From: JASLPR01 sp964496475
GTDB taxonomy: Bacteria; Chloroflexota; UBA11872; VXNJ01
Assembly: GCA_964496475.1 (NCBI GenBank)
Contig: CAZBZS010000042.1
Location: 1-20,133, forward strand
Direction of reading: 5' to 3'
Length of the DNA: 20,133 nucleotides
Shown: piece by piece, positions 6,083-13,474 of the stretch
Position numbering within the stretch: the first letter of the stretch is position 1
Layout: each line of letters begins with the position of its first letter
The notes under the pieces: generated by a model
Seen by the model: only the letters and a program-made list of their open reading frames with translations
The model's database searches: none
Told to the model about the DNA's origin: nothing
Position numbers and translations under genes: made by a program

Positions 6083-7504
6083 TCAGATCAACAAATAGGG
6101 GTGCTCTAGCAGTTGCTTGATGCGCTGGAGGAAACGGGCGGCGGGAGCGCCGTCGTTGATTCGATGGTCGAAGGTGAGGCTCAGCGTAACCATCTGGCGA
6201 ACCGTGACTTCGTTCTCGAAAACTGCCGGCTTCGGCTGGATGCGGCCGATACCCAGGATGGCGCATTCGGGTGGATTCAGGACCGGGGTGAACGCGTCGA
6301 CGTCCATCGGGCCAAGACTGGTAATGGTGAAGGTGCCGCCGGTGACATCGTCCAATGTGAGGGAGCCTGCGGTCGCGCGGGAGATAGAGTCTCGCAGGGC
6401 GACGGCGAGTTCGACGAGCTGCATGCTTTCGGCGTTTTTGACGTTCGGCACGGCCAGCCCGCCTTCGAGATCGATGGCCAGGCCGATGTTTACGTAGGGC
6501 AGCAAGACTATCTGGTCGCCCTCAAGGCGGGCGTTCATGTTGGGATGTTCGCCAAGGGCCCTGACGGCGATTCGGGCGAAGAGATCGTTGTAGGCGATGC
6601 GGAATCCGATGGTCGATTCGTACTGGGCGGCCAGCTCGTTGCGAAGGCCAACCAGCGAGGTGGCATCGGCTTCCGAAACGAGTGTGAGTTGGGCCGAGTT
6701 GGTGAGGCTCTCAACCATCCGGTCGGCGATGAGACGACGTATGCCGGTGAAGGGAACGGTTGAGCTGACCATGTCGGCGGATGCAGCGGGTGCTCGCAAG
6801 ACAGCGGCCGCTGCGGGCGGTGCAGCCTCGGCGGCCCTGACGTCGGCGGCCACGAGGCGTCCGTTGGGCCCGGAGCCGGTGAGTGTGGCGATGTCAATTC
6901 CTGCCTCGGCGGCGAGCTTGCGGGCGAAGGGAGATGACTTTATGCGATCGGCGGGGCCGACCGGAGCGGTCGCGGCGACCGCGATTACGGGCGCGGCGGT
7001 CGGAGCTACGGCGGAAAGATCCTCGGCCACGATGCGACCACCCGGCCCGGAACCTTGCACGGCCGTGAGGTCGATACCCTGCTCGGCGGAAATTTTGCGC
7101 GCCAAGGGGCTGGCCTTGGCGCGGCCATTGGGGGTGGGAGGCGGAACGGGCGCGGCAGCGACCGGAGCGGATTGCACGGGCACCGAAGGCACCGGTGGAG
7201 CGGCCTCGGCTACGGTATCTGGCGCGGCAGCGGGCGCCTGAGTGTCACCCGTGGGTAGCTCCTCGCCGGGCTCGAGCAGATAGCAGACGATGCCCTGAAC
7301 TTTGACGGACTCACCCGGGGCGGCGCTAATTCCGCCGATGATCCCGTCGGCGGGCGCTTCGATGTTGGCGTTGATCTTGTCGGTCTCAAATTCGAGGATG
7401 AGATCGCCTTCTTTGACGGTGTCACCCTCGGCCACGAGCCAGGTGGAGATGATGCCTTCCTCCATGGTCATGCCCATGAGTGGCATCAGGACTGGAGTAG
7501 CCAT
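6083..7504 (-). CDS. pdhC: Dihydrolipoamide acyltransferase (E2) with two subunit-binding domains
   Basis: This is the core of the 2-oxoacid dehydrogenase complex, which transfers the acyl group from lipoamide to CoA. Domain order: one lipoyl domain (1-80) with the lipoylation site Lys43 in ETDKI; an Ala/Pro-rich linker (87-128); a peripheral subunit-binding domain (~130-165, ending GSGPGGRIVAEDL); a second one (~189-223, GSGPNGRLVAADV); another Ala-rich linker; and the catalytic domain (~248-473) with His447 and Asp451 in DHRINDG. Two tandem binding domains are unusual, since most bacterial E2s have one. The ATG follows an AAGG five nt upstream. The gene lies 46 bp downstream of E1 beta. Acetyl specificity (pyruvate) is likely but branched-chain or acetoin use cannot be excluded. 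Confidence 0.94.
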   Translation of the reverse strand: MATPVLMPLMGMTMEEGIISTWLVAEGDTVKEGDLILEFETDKINANIEAPADGIIGGISAAPGESVKVQGIVCYLLEPGEELPTGDTQAPAAAPDTVAEAAPPVPSVPVQSAPVAAAPVPPPTPNGRAKASPLARKISAEQGIDLTAVQGSGPGGRIVAEDLSAVAPTAAPVIAVAATAPVGPADRIKSSPFARKLAAEAGIDIATLTGSGPNGRLVAADVRAAEAAPPAAAAVLRAPAASADMVSSTVPFTGIRRLIADRMVESLTNSAQLTLVSEADATSLVGLRNELAAQYESTIGFRIAYNDLFARIAVRALGEHPNMNARLEGDQIVLLPYVNIGLAIDLEGGLAVPNVKNAESMQLVELAVALRDSISRATAGSLTLDDVTGGTFTITSLGPMDVDAFTPVLNPPECAILGIGRIQPKPAVFENEVTVRQMVTLSLTFDHRINDGAPAARFLQRIKQLLEHPYLLI

Positions 7505-7550
7505 TCATTACCTTTCGTGCGTCACCGGCCGTCGGGGCGGTGCGCCTGAG

Positions 7551-8576
7551 CTAGATGCCCTGCAGGAGATCGCGGACGCCCTGGGAGATCGTTTCAACGC
7601 TGGGGAAGGAGGCGACCTCCAACGGCTCGGAGAACGGCACGGGCGCATGGGCCGCGCCGAGACGCTTTATCGGAGCGTCCAGATAGTCGAACGCCAGCTC
7701 CTGAAGCTGAGAGGCAACTTCGCCGCCGAAACCGCCGAAGCGGACGGCTTCGTGCACGACCATGGCTCGATTGGTTTTCTGGACAGATTTAATGACGGGG
7801 TCGATGTCGAGTGGATAGAGAGTCCGCAGGTCGATCACCTCGACGTCGATTCCCTCCTCGGCCAGAGCCTCGGCCGCCTTGAGGGAAAACTGCACCTGGC
7901 GGGAGTAACTGACGATGGTGGCGTCGCCGCCGGCCCGCTTTACATCGGAGACGCCGAGGGGCACCAGGTACTCCTCCTTCGGCACGTGGCCGCGCTCGCT
8001 GTAGAGGGCCTTGTGCTCGAAGAAGAGGACGACGTTGTCGTCACGGATGGCGGATTTAAGAAGTCCCTTCGCGTCGTAGGCATTGGAGGGGGTGACGACT
8101 TTGAGCCCGGGGACGTGGGTAAACCACGCTTCGAGGCTCTGGGTGTGCTGGGCGGCGTTGCCAGTGCCGGCGCCGAAGGGGGCCCGATAGACGATGGGAA
8201 GCGCGTTCTTGCCGCCGAACATGTAGCGATTCTTGGCAGCCTGGTTGACGATTTGGTCCATGGCGATGCCCATGAAGTCCTGGTACATGAATTCGCCCAC
8301 CGGCCGTGATCCGGTGATGGCCGCTCCGACGGCAGCCCCGCCGATGAGGGCTTCGGAAATTGGAGTGTCGACTATCCGCTCCGGGCCAAATTTCTCAAGA
8401 AATCCTTCGGTGACTTTGTAAGCGCCACCCCAGGTGCCGATCTCTTCGCCATAAATGAACACGGTCGGGTCCCGCTGCATCTCCTCGTCCAGCGCCTCTC
8501 GAAGGGCCTGGTTGAAAAAGATCATCCGTGGCTGGGCGGCGGCTTGAGCTGACGCTGCGCTCTGGGTGGATGTCAT
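7551..8576 (-). CDS. pdhB: Pyruvate/2-oxoacid dehydrogenase E1 component, beta subunit
   Basis: This 341-aa protein is of normal length for the beta chain of heterotetrameric E1, which with alpha binds thiamine diphosphate and decarboxylates the 2-oxoacid. Conserved stretches include YGEEIGTWGGAYKVTEGF with the TPP-contacting Glu, DTPISEALIGGAAVGAA, GRPVGEF-like SRPVGEFMYQDF and the C-terminal transketolase domain HEAVRFGGFGGEVA. It starts with ATG 12 bp after the E1 alpha stop, with AAGGA nine nt upstream, so the two subunits are translationally close. The N-terminus has a ~17-residue Ala/Gln-rich extension. Pyruvate is the most likely substrate; acetoin dehydrogenase beta looks very similar. 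Confidence 0.94.
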   Translation of the reverse strand: MTSTQSAASAQAAAQPRMIFFNQALREALDEEMQRDPTVFIYGEEIGTWGGAYKVTEGFLEKFGPERIVDTPISEALIGGAAVGAAITGSRPVGEFMYQDFMGIAMDQIVNQAAKNRYMFGGKNALPIVYRAPFGAGTGNAAQHTQSLEAWFTHVPGLKVVTPSNAYDAKGLLKSAIRDDNVVLFFEHKALYSERGHVPKEEYLVPLGVSDVKRAGGDATIVSYSRQVQFSLKAAEALAEEGIDVEVIDLRTLYPLDIDPVIKSVQKTNRAMVVHEAVRFGGFGGEVASQLQELAFDYLDAPIKRLGAAHAPVPFSEPLEVASFPSVETISQGVRDLLQGI

Positions 8577-8588
8577 GGCTATCGGTCC

Positions 8589-9608
8589 TTAGTCTGCATA
8601 TACGCCCTCTTCGATTGTGTCGATGGACGGGAAGGGACTGGCCTCGGCAAATTCGATGGCTTCATCGATTTCCAGCTCGACTTCGGCATCGATGGCGTCC
8701 ATCCGCTCGTTGGTGAGGGCTTTGGCGGCGATGACCTCTCGCCGGAACCGCACAATGGGATCCCGCTTCAGCCACTTCGCCACAACCTCGGCCTGGCGGT
8801 AGGCGGCCATGTCGCTGACGGTGTGACCGTGATGCCGGTAGGTGTCGGCAATCATCAAGGAGGGTCCATCACCCTTGCGGGCGCGTTCCACAAAAGCGGT
8901 GACAGTCTCGTAAACCTCGAAGATGTCATTTCCGTCGACAACCGCCCCGGGTATGCCGTAATTGGCGGCACGGCCGACGAGACTACCGGCGCTGGTGTCG
9001 GAGACGTGGGAGGCCATGCCGTATTGATTGTTCTCACAGACGTAAACCACCGGCAGGTCCTGGACCGCAGCGAAGTTGATGCCTTCGTGGAATGCCCCGG
9101 TGGGCAAGGCTCCATCACCGAAGAAGCAAACCGTGACCTTGTCTTCCCCGCGGATTTTGGATCCCAGGGCTGCGCCGGCGGCAATGGGAATACCGGCACC
9201 CACAATGCCGTTGGCTCCAAGGATGCCAAGATCCAGATCGGCGATGTGCATCGATCCGCCCTTGCCGCCACAGTAGCCGGTTGACCTTCCGTAGAGTTCG
9301 GCCATCATGCGGTCGAGCCGGCCGCCTTTGGCGATGCAGTGCCCGTGGCCACGATGGGTGGAGGTGATGTAATCGGACTGCTCAAGAACAGCACACACTC
9401 CGGTGGCGGTGGCTTCCTCGCCGTTGTAGAAGTGAAGTGCGCCCCGCATCCGCGCGGCTTTGAACGCCCGATCGGCGGCATCCTCGAACGACCGGATGCG
9501 TTTCATGGTCCGGTACATCCACTCGAGCATGTCCCTGGGCGGTAGCTTCCGCGCCTTTTTCTTGCCCCGGGAACTCGAGCTTCTGGTCTTTGCCCTTGTT
9601 GTCGCCAT
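8589..9608 (-). CDS. pdhA: Pyruvate/2-oxoacid dehydrogenase E1 component, alpha subunit
   Basis: This 339-aa alpha chain of a heterotetrameric E1 shows the thiamine diphosphate/Mg motif GDG (164-166) followed 26 residues later by the Asn pair in CENNQYG (193-194). It also has HRGHGH (85-90), GGKGGSMH (114-121) and the phosphorylation-loop region YRHHGHTVSD (258-267). The first ~22 residues are Ser/Lys/Arg-rich and are probably a disordered tail. The ATG has AGGA nine nt upstream. It follows lipA by 83 bp; that gap carries only a short AT-rich imperfect palindrome (ATTTT...AAAAT) and no clear promoter. Together with E1 beta, E2 and E3 it completes the complex. Confidence 0.95.
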   Translation of the reverse strand: MATTRAKTRSSSSRGKKKARKLPPRDMLEWMYRTMKRIRSFEDAADRAFKAARMRGALHFYNGEEATATGVCAVLEQSDYITSTHRGHGHCIAKGGRLDRMMAELYGRSTGYCGGKGGSMHIADLDLGILGANGIVGAGIPIAAGAALGSKIRGEDKVTVCFFGDGALPTGAFHEGINFAAVQDLPVVYVCENNQYGMASHVSDTSAGSLVGRAANYGIPGAVVDGNDIFEVYETVTAFVERARKGDGPSLMIADTYRHHGHTVSDMAAYRQAEVVAKWLKRDPIVRFRREVIAAKALTNERMDAIDAEVELEIDEAIEFAEASPFPSIDTIEEGVYAD

Positions 9609-9691
9609 TTAGATGCGTCCTGCTTGCGGGTCCCTCATGAGGTTTTCCGCATCGGTCGAGTGGCTATTTTGTCAGAAAATGGAGTTGCGCG

Positions 9692-10582
9692 TCAGAAAGC
9701 GGCCACCCGGGCGCTGGCAAACACTTCCTCGGCATGGAAAGAGCTGCGGACCAGGGGCCCACAATAAGCGTGGGCAAACCCGATACTTCGAGCGTATCGG
9801 GCCCATTCGGCGAATTCGGCCGGCGGGACGTAGCGAGCTATGGGCGCGTGTTTTGGAGTCGGCCGGAGATACTGCCCGATGGTCAAAATTTCGATCCCGT
9901 AGGCGCGCATATCGTCGAGGACGGATGGAATCTCTTCTTGATATTCGCCGAGACCAACCATGATGCCCGATTTGGTGGGCATGGCCGGGTCGAGGCGTTT
10001 GACGTACTCCAGTAGCCGCAGGGATTGTATGTACTTTGCTTTCGGTCGAATTGTCGGCGAGAGGCGGGGAACGGTTTCCAGATTGTGGTTGTAAACGTCG
10101 GGACGCGCGGAAACGACGGTCTGGATTGAATTCACGCTGCCGTTGAAGTCGGGGGTAAGCACTTCGATGGTGCAATCGAGATTTCGGCGCCGGACGGCTC
10201 GAATGCAGTCGGCAAAGTGGCCGGCTCCGAAATCGGCCAAGTCGTCGCGGTCCACGGAAGTAATGACACAATGTTTGAGGCCGAGACTTTCAACCGCCAA
10301 GGCGAGACGCGCCGGCTCGGTGGGATCGACGGCTTCGGGCCGGCCGGAGGTGACGTTGCAGAATCGGCAGGCCCGGGTGCAGACCGCCCCCAGGATCATG
10401 AATGTGGCGGTGCCACGGGCGTGGCAATCCAGGGCGTTTGGACATTTCGCCTCCCGACAGACTGTCTCCAGACCGAACTTGTGGACAGTTTTCAGCAAAG
10501 GTTCGGCCGCCGAAGGACGGGGCAGTGACATTCGCAGCCATTCGGGTTTTCGCAGCTTGGTGCGAGTGGAGGAGTTAGACAT
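9692..10582 (-). CDS. lipA: Lipoyl synthase, radical SAM
   Basis: LipA inserts two sulfurs into octanoyl-E2 to make lipoyl. With the start I choose the product is 296 aa, normal for the family. The auxiliary cluster motif CX4CX5C is Cys42, Cys47 and Cys53; the radical-SAM CX3CX2C is Cys68, Cys72 and Cys75; and the C-terminal RSSF (279-282) supplies the serine ligand of the auxiliary cluster. The frame is open 38 codons further upstream, but that extension has no LipA similarity. The ATG at 10582 overlaps the lipB stop by 8 nt (ATGTCTAA), fitting translational coupling. No Shine-Dalgarno is visible, which also suggests coupling to lipB. Confidence 0.95.
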   Translation of the reverse strand: MSNSSTRTKLRKPEWLRMSLPRPSAAEPLLKTVHKFGLETVCREAKCPNALDCHARGTATFMILGAVCTRACRFCNVTSGRPEAVDPTEPARLALAVESLGLKHCVITSVDRDDLADFGAGHFADCIRAVRRRNLDCTIEVLTPDFNGSVNSIQTVVSARPDVYNHNLETVPRLSPTIRPKAKYIQSLRLLEYVKRLDPAMPTKSGIMVGLGEYQEEIPSVLDDMRAYGIEILTIGQYLRPTPKHAPIARYVPPAEFAEWARYARSIGFAHAYCGPLVRSSFHAEEVFASARVAAF

Positions 10583-11243
10583 GGGCCGGGACGCGTATTG
10601 AATCGCGGGCGGAATCGGATTTGTCGAGAAATTTTTCGATGTATCGGGTGATAGAGGTTGCGGCTTCGACAAGTGAAGGCGCGTCCCCGGTTTCACGATA
10701 CATGCTGGTAATCCGCGACCCGTCCTGACCGCAGGGGTCGAATAGCTGGAAGACGGAGAGGTCCGTATCGAGGTTCACGGCGAATCCGTGGCAGGTGATT
10801 CCACGCCGGACGCTGACTCCGATGGAGGCGATTTTGCCGCCGTCAGCCCAGACGCCGGTGAGACCTGGCTGGACGCGGGCTGTAACTCCGTAAGAGGCGA
10901 GCCATTCGATGATGAGTCGTTCGAGCGACCGCAAATAGGCGTGGGCATCGTTGTCGCGATCCCGCAAATTCAGGACGGGGTATACGACCAGCTGCCCGGG
11001 ACCGTGAAAGGTGGCCTGGCCACCGCGATCGCTGTTGACGATCTCGACGCCCCGATCTCGGAGCGCCAGTCGCTGCGGATCGGTCAGCCGGGCGTCGAAC
11101 GCTCGACCGACGGTGACGACTGGATCGTGTTCGAGTAGGAAGACGGTATCGGCAATCAGCCCATCCACCCGCGCGGCGAGCGCTTCGGCCTGAATCTCGA
11201 CGGCACGGTGATAGGAAATCCGGCTGAGGAACTGGACGTTCAA
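10575..11243 (-). CDS. lipB: Octanoyl-[acyl carrier protein]:protein N-octanoyltransferase
   Basis: LipB moves octanoate from acyl carrier protein to the lipoyl-domain lysine, the first step of de novo lipoylation. The 222-aa product shows RGGQATFHGPGQ (73-84), the catalytic Lys137 in GKIASIGV and catalytic Cys171 in FDPCG. The start codon is TTG (11241-11243), supported by GGAG eight nt upstream and by the correct family N-terminus. It is the first gene of the minus-strand cluster and ends overlapping lipA. Its presence next to E2 indicates that the complex is modified by endogenous synthesis rather than only by scavenged lipoate. Confidence 0.95.
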   Translation of the reverse strand: MNVQFLSRISYHRAVEIQAEALAARVDGLIADTVFLLEHDPVVTVGRAFDARLTDPQRLALRDRGVEIVNSDRGGQATFHGPGQLVVYPVLNLRDRDNDAHAYLRSLERLIIEWLASYGVTARVQPGLTGVWADGGKIASIGVSVRRGITCHGFAVNLDTDLSVFQLFDPCGQDGSRITSMYRETGDAPSLVEAATSITRYIEKFLDKSDSARDSIRVPAHV

Positions 11244-11402
11244 ACTAATTGCTCCGGGAGGTTTACGTGTCTAGGACTTATTGTGAACCCTAAGAGGCAG
11301 CGGCCGCCAGCGAGATACAGAGCCGGCCGAGGGAGGCTCCCGGCGCGGCGGAGCGCTATTATCACCGACGGACAATTATATTCCCGCCGCAAAGAACGGA
11401 TA
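11244..11402. promoter_or_regulatory. Divergent intergenic region between lipB and the plus-strand block
   Basis: These 159 bp must hold the promoters for both the lipB-led minus cluster and the plus-strand block. AT-rich candidates for -10 boxes on the plus strand are TATTAT near 11357 and TATATT at 11377-11382, but neither has a good -35. On the minus strand no hexamer pair stands out. The role is inferred from gene layout. Confidence 0.4.
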
Positions 11403-11585
11403 ATGGCCCGGAGAAAGAAGAAATCGGGGGCCGTGGGGAGGAAACCACGCCCGAACAAACGGGCGACGGCCAGAAAGGGAAGGCGCATGCGAGGGCTGTT
11501 CACAGTCCAGCGAGCGTGGATCGTGCTGTCTTTAGCGGTGGCCTTCGCGATGCTCCTAGCCCTGATATCACCATTACTCCTTTGA
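11403..11585 (+). CDS. Small basic single-TM protein (60 aa)
   Basis: I do not recognise a family. The first 32 residues are extremely basic (MARRKKKSG..., RKGRRMRG) and could bind nucleic acid or acidic lipids. Residues ~37-60 (RAWIVLSLAVAFAMLLALIS) form one membrane helix at the very C-terminus, so the protein should sit with its basic tail in the cytoplasm. The frame is open upstream to 11208, but those residues overlap the lipB start region and look non-coding. The ATG at 11403 has only a weak CGGA just before it. It is followed 57 bp later by the NYN-domain gene on the same strand. Confidence 0.55.
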   Translation: MARRKKKSGAVGRKPRPNKRATARKGRRMRGLFTVQRAWIVLSLAVAFAMLLALISPLLL

Positions 11586-11642
11586 TGACGGCGGGCGTGG
11601 CGGACGCAAGAGGCGCAGCGATTACTTAACGAGGATAGATAT

Positions 11643-12596
11643 TTGAACATGGCTCTATTCAGGAATGGGGAGAAGCTCTCGGTATTTATTGATGTGGCGG
11701 CGGTGGAGCGGGCTACCGACCCAGGGGGCAGAGGTGAACAGCTCTCGCAACTGCTCGATCGATTGGCTGACGGGAGGAGCCTGCACCGGGCGACGGCGTA
11801 TTTGAGCGGGCGTTCGGCCCCGTCGAGGGAAGGTGATCGGGCGCAGGTGATCCGCGATATCGGGTTCCATGTGGTGGAGGCGAAGGGGGCGAGCGTGAGC
11901 GTGGCACTGGCGGTGGACGTGGTCAGCGCGGCGGAAGACACTGATGTGTTGACAATCGTTTCTGGCGATTCGAGCCTGGAACCGGCGATCGCCGCAGCAC
12001 GGCTCAAAGGGGCGAGGGTGGAAGTTGTGGTGTGCCCGGGGACCGGATCGGACGGATTGACGGTGGCGGCCGATTCGGCGGTGGCTATCGGTGAGCTGGG
12101 CTCGTCGGCACGGGGACAACGCCCGGGAAGACCGGACCGGCCAAGGCCGGCGAACGCGCGATTGGACCGCTCGCCGCAACCACGACCGGCACCCGCCGGC
12201 CGGGGGCGGTCTCGAACGAGCAGGCCCCCGGTCAGGCGCCAGCGCTCGGAGCAGGAGCGTCAAGAATGGCCCACACCACCTCCTCCGTCGCCGGAAGAGA
12301 TGGGGATAGATCCGGCTACCCGGGTGAGACCGCAGCCGGCCGGCCGGCCGGCCCCGAGACCGGCACCCAGGTCGACCGATCGGGCAGCACCCAGGCGCGC
12401 ACCTCGATCCGCACCGCACTCCGTGCCTCGAATAGCCTCGCAGCCAGCCGACGGACCACGGTCGAGCCTGGAAGATGACAGTCCGCCGGCAAGCGCTCCG
12501 GACTCATCACCCTCGTTTACCGTGCTTGAGGGGGAGCGTCTGTCATCGCCGCGGTCCGATAGCGATGACGACAACGGCGGGAGCAAGTCCGACTAG
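11643..12596 (+). CDS. NYN-domain (PIN-like nuclease) protein with disordered Pro/Arg tail
   Basis: Residues ~12-152 resemble a NYN domain (LabA/DUF88 group of PIN-like RNases): a first strand with Asp17 (VFIDVAAVE), KGASVSVALAVDVV with Asp92, and DTDVLTIVSGDSSLEPAI with Asp99, Asp101 and Asp109. These acidic residues would bind the catalytic metal. Residues ~155-317 are low-complexity Pro/Arg/Ser sequence ending in an acidic run (SDSDDDNGG), surely disordered. Two starts compete: TTG 11643 and ATG 11649. GAGG at 11631-11634 is 8 nt from the TTG but 14 nt from the ATG, so I prefer TTG. The canonical FIDGxN is altered to FIDVAA, so activity is not certain. The stop overlaps the Shine-Dalgarno of the next gene. 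Confidence 0.75.
   Translation: MNMALFRNGEKLSVFIDVAAVERATDPGGRGEQLSQLLDRLADGRSLHRATAYLSGRSAPSREGDRAQVIRDIGFHVVEAKGASVSVALAVDVVSAAEDTDVLTIVSGDSSLEPAIAAARLKGARVEVVVCPGTGSDGLTVAADSAVAIGELGSSARGQRPGRPDRPRPANARLDRSPQPRPAPAGRGRSRTSRPPVRRQRSEQERQEWPTPPPPSPEEMGIDPATRVRPQPAGRPAPRPAPRSTDRAAPRRAPRSAPHSVPRIASQPADGPRSSLEDDSPPASAPDSSPSFTVLEGERLSSPRSDSDDDNGGSKSD
12336..12353 (+). repeat. CCGG tetranucleotide microsatellite inside the NYN gene
   Basis: Four and a half tandem CCGG units encode part of the Pro/Ala/Gly/Arg tail. Slippage by one unit would shift the frame in the disordered tail, so length variation between strains is possible. Confidence 0.6.
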
Positions 12597-12605
12597 GAGC
12601 CTCGC

Positions 12606-13463
12606 TTGCGCATCGCGATCAGCTCGATCCTATGGCCCGCCGAGGTATCTCTGGCGGAGATCGTGGAGACGGCCGCGGAGATCGGATACAAAGGCCTAGA
12701 AGGGATCCGTGACTTCATGGGGAATGTGGCGGGATTGCGGGAGTTGCTGGGAAATGAGGGACTGGCGCTGTCGGCCGGCTATTTTGCCGCTAATTGGTTC
12801 GACGCGGCCTATCGTGCTTCAGAACTGGCGGGATTGCGGCGCTCGACGGAGTTTTACGCGGACGCGGGGGCGGAAACGGTCATCTTGGCGTCGGCCGGAT
12901 CGCCGAAGCGATTGGCGACGGCCGGACTTTGTCCGGATGAGCGCCGGGACGGGCTGACCGACTACCAATGGGGGTACTTCTGCGAAAGCCTTAATCTAGC
13001 GGCCGACATTTGCATTGACGAATTCGGGTTGCCGGTGGCGTTCAAGCAGCACGCTGGTAGCTACGTCGAGACTGCTTCCGAAGTTGAGAAATTAATGACC
13101 GGCACCAATCCTACGACGGTGCGGCTGGCGGCCGATTCCGGGCATCTGTTTTACGCCGGAATCGACCCGATCGAGTTCTTCGAACGCAACATCAACAGGA
13201 TTGGGTACGTTCATTTTCGAGATGTGGACACCGACGTGTTCGATGAGGGGATGGAGGATGAGATGGGTCTGCAGGAATTTGTTGAAGCGGAAGGATTTAC
13301 GGAAATAGGGGCCGGGGCAATGGACTTCGAGGCCATCGTCGAGTGCCTGAACAAGGGCGAATACGATGGGTGGGTGACGTTAACCCAAGACCACAGTCCG
13401 CGAGATGCAGGGGTGGCGGCCGGCAACAGCCTGGAATACGCAGAATCACTGATGGCCGGTTGA
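12606..13463 (+). CDS. Sugar phosphate isomerase/epimerase-like TIM barrel
   Basis: This 285-aa protein has the AP-endonuclease-2/xylose-isomerase-like TIM barrel fold, including IolE-type inosose dehydratases, hydroxypyruvate isomerases and sugar epimerases. Recognisable blocks are AADSGHLFYAGIDP (175-188) with metal ligand Asp177, GYVHFRDVD (200-208) with His203 and the C-terminal VTLTQD (257-262), where the usual last-strand Glu is Gln261 as in IolE-like proteins. The KQHAGSYVET block (147-156) is also typical. The start is TTG 12606, with AGGAG six nt upstream; that Shine-Dalgarno overlaps the TAG of the NYN gene, suggesting coupled translation. It precedes two glycoside-hydrolase-type genes. 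The true substrate is unknown. Confidence 0.85.
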   Translation: MRIAISSILWPAEVSLAEIVETAAEIGYKGLEGIRDFMGNVAGLRELLGNEGLALSAGYFAANWFDAAYRASELAGLRRSTEFYADAGAETVILASAGSPKRLATAGLCPDERRDGLTDYQWGYFCESLNLAADICIDEFGLPVAFKQHAGSYVETASEVEKLMTGTNPTTVRLAADSGHLFYAGIDPIEFFERNINRIGYVHFRDVDTDVFDEGMEDEMGLQEFVEAEGFTEIGAGAMDFEAIVECLNKGEYDGWVTLTQDHSPRDAGVAAGNSLEYAESLMAG

Positions 13464-13474
13464 GGTTGGGGGCA

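Noticed and set aside
7302..8309. 335-codon plus-strand frame opposite E2/E1 beta
   Set aside because: It spans two real minus-strand genes and their gap, and has no domain of its own.
10583..10696. 38-codon N-terminal extension of lipA
   Set aside because: It overlaps lipB coding sequence and does not resemble LipA; the ATG overlapping the lipB stop gives the normal length.
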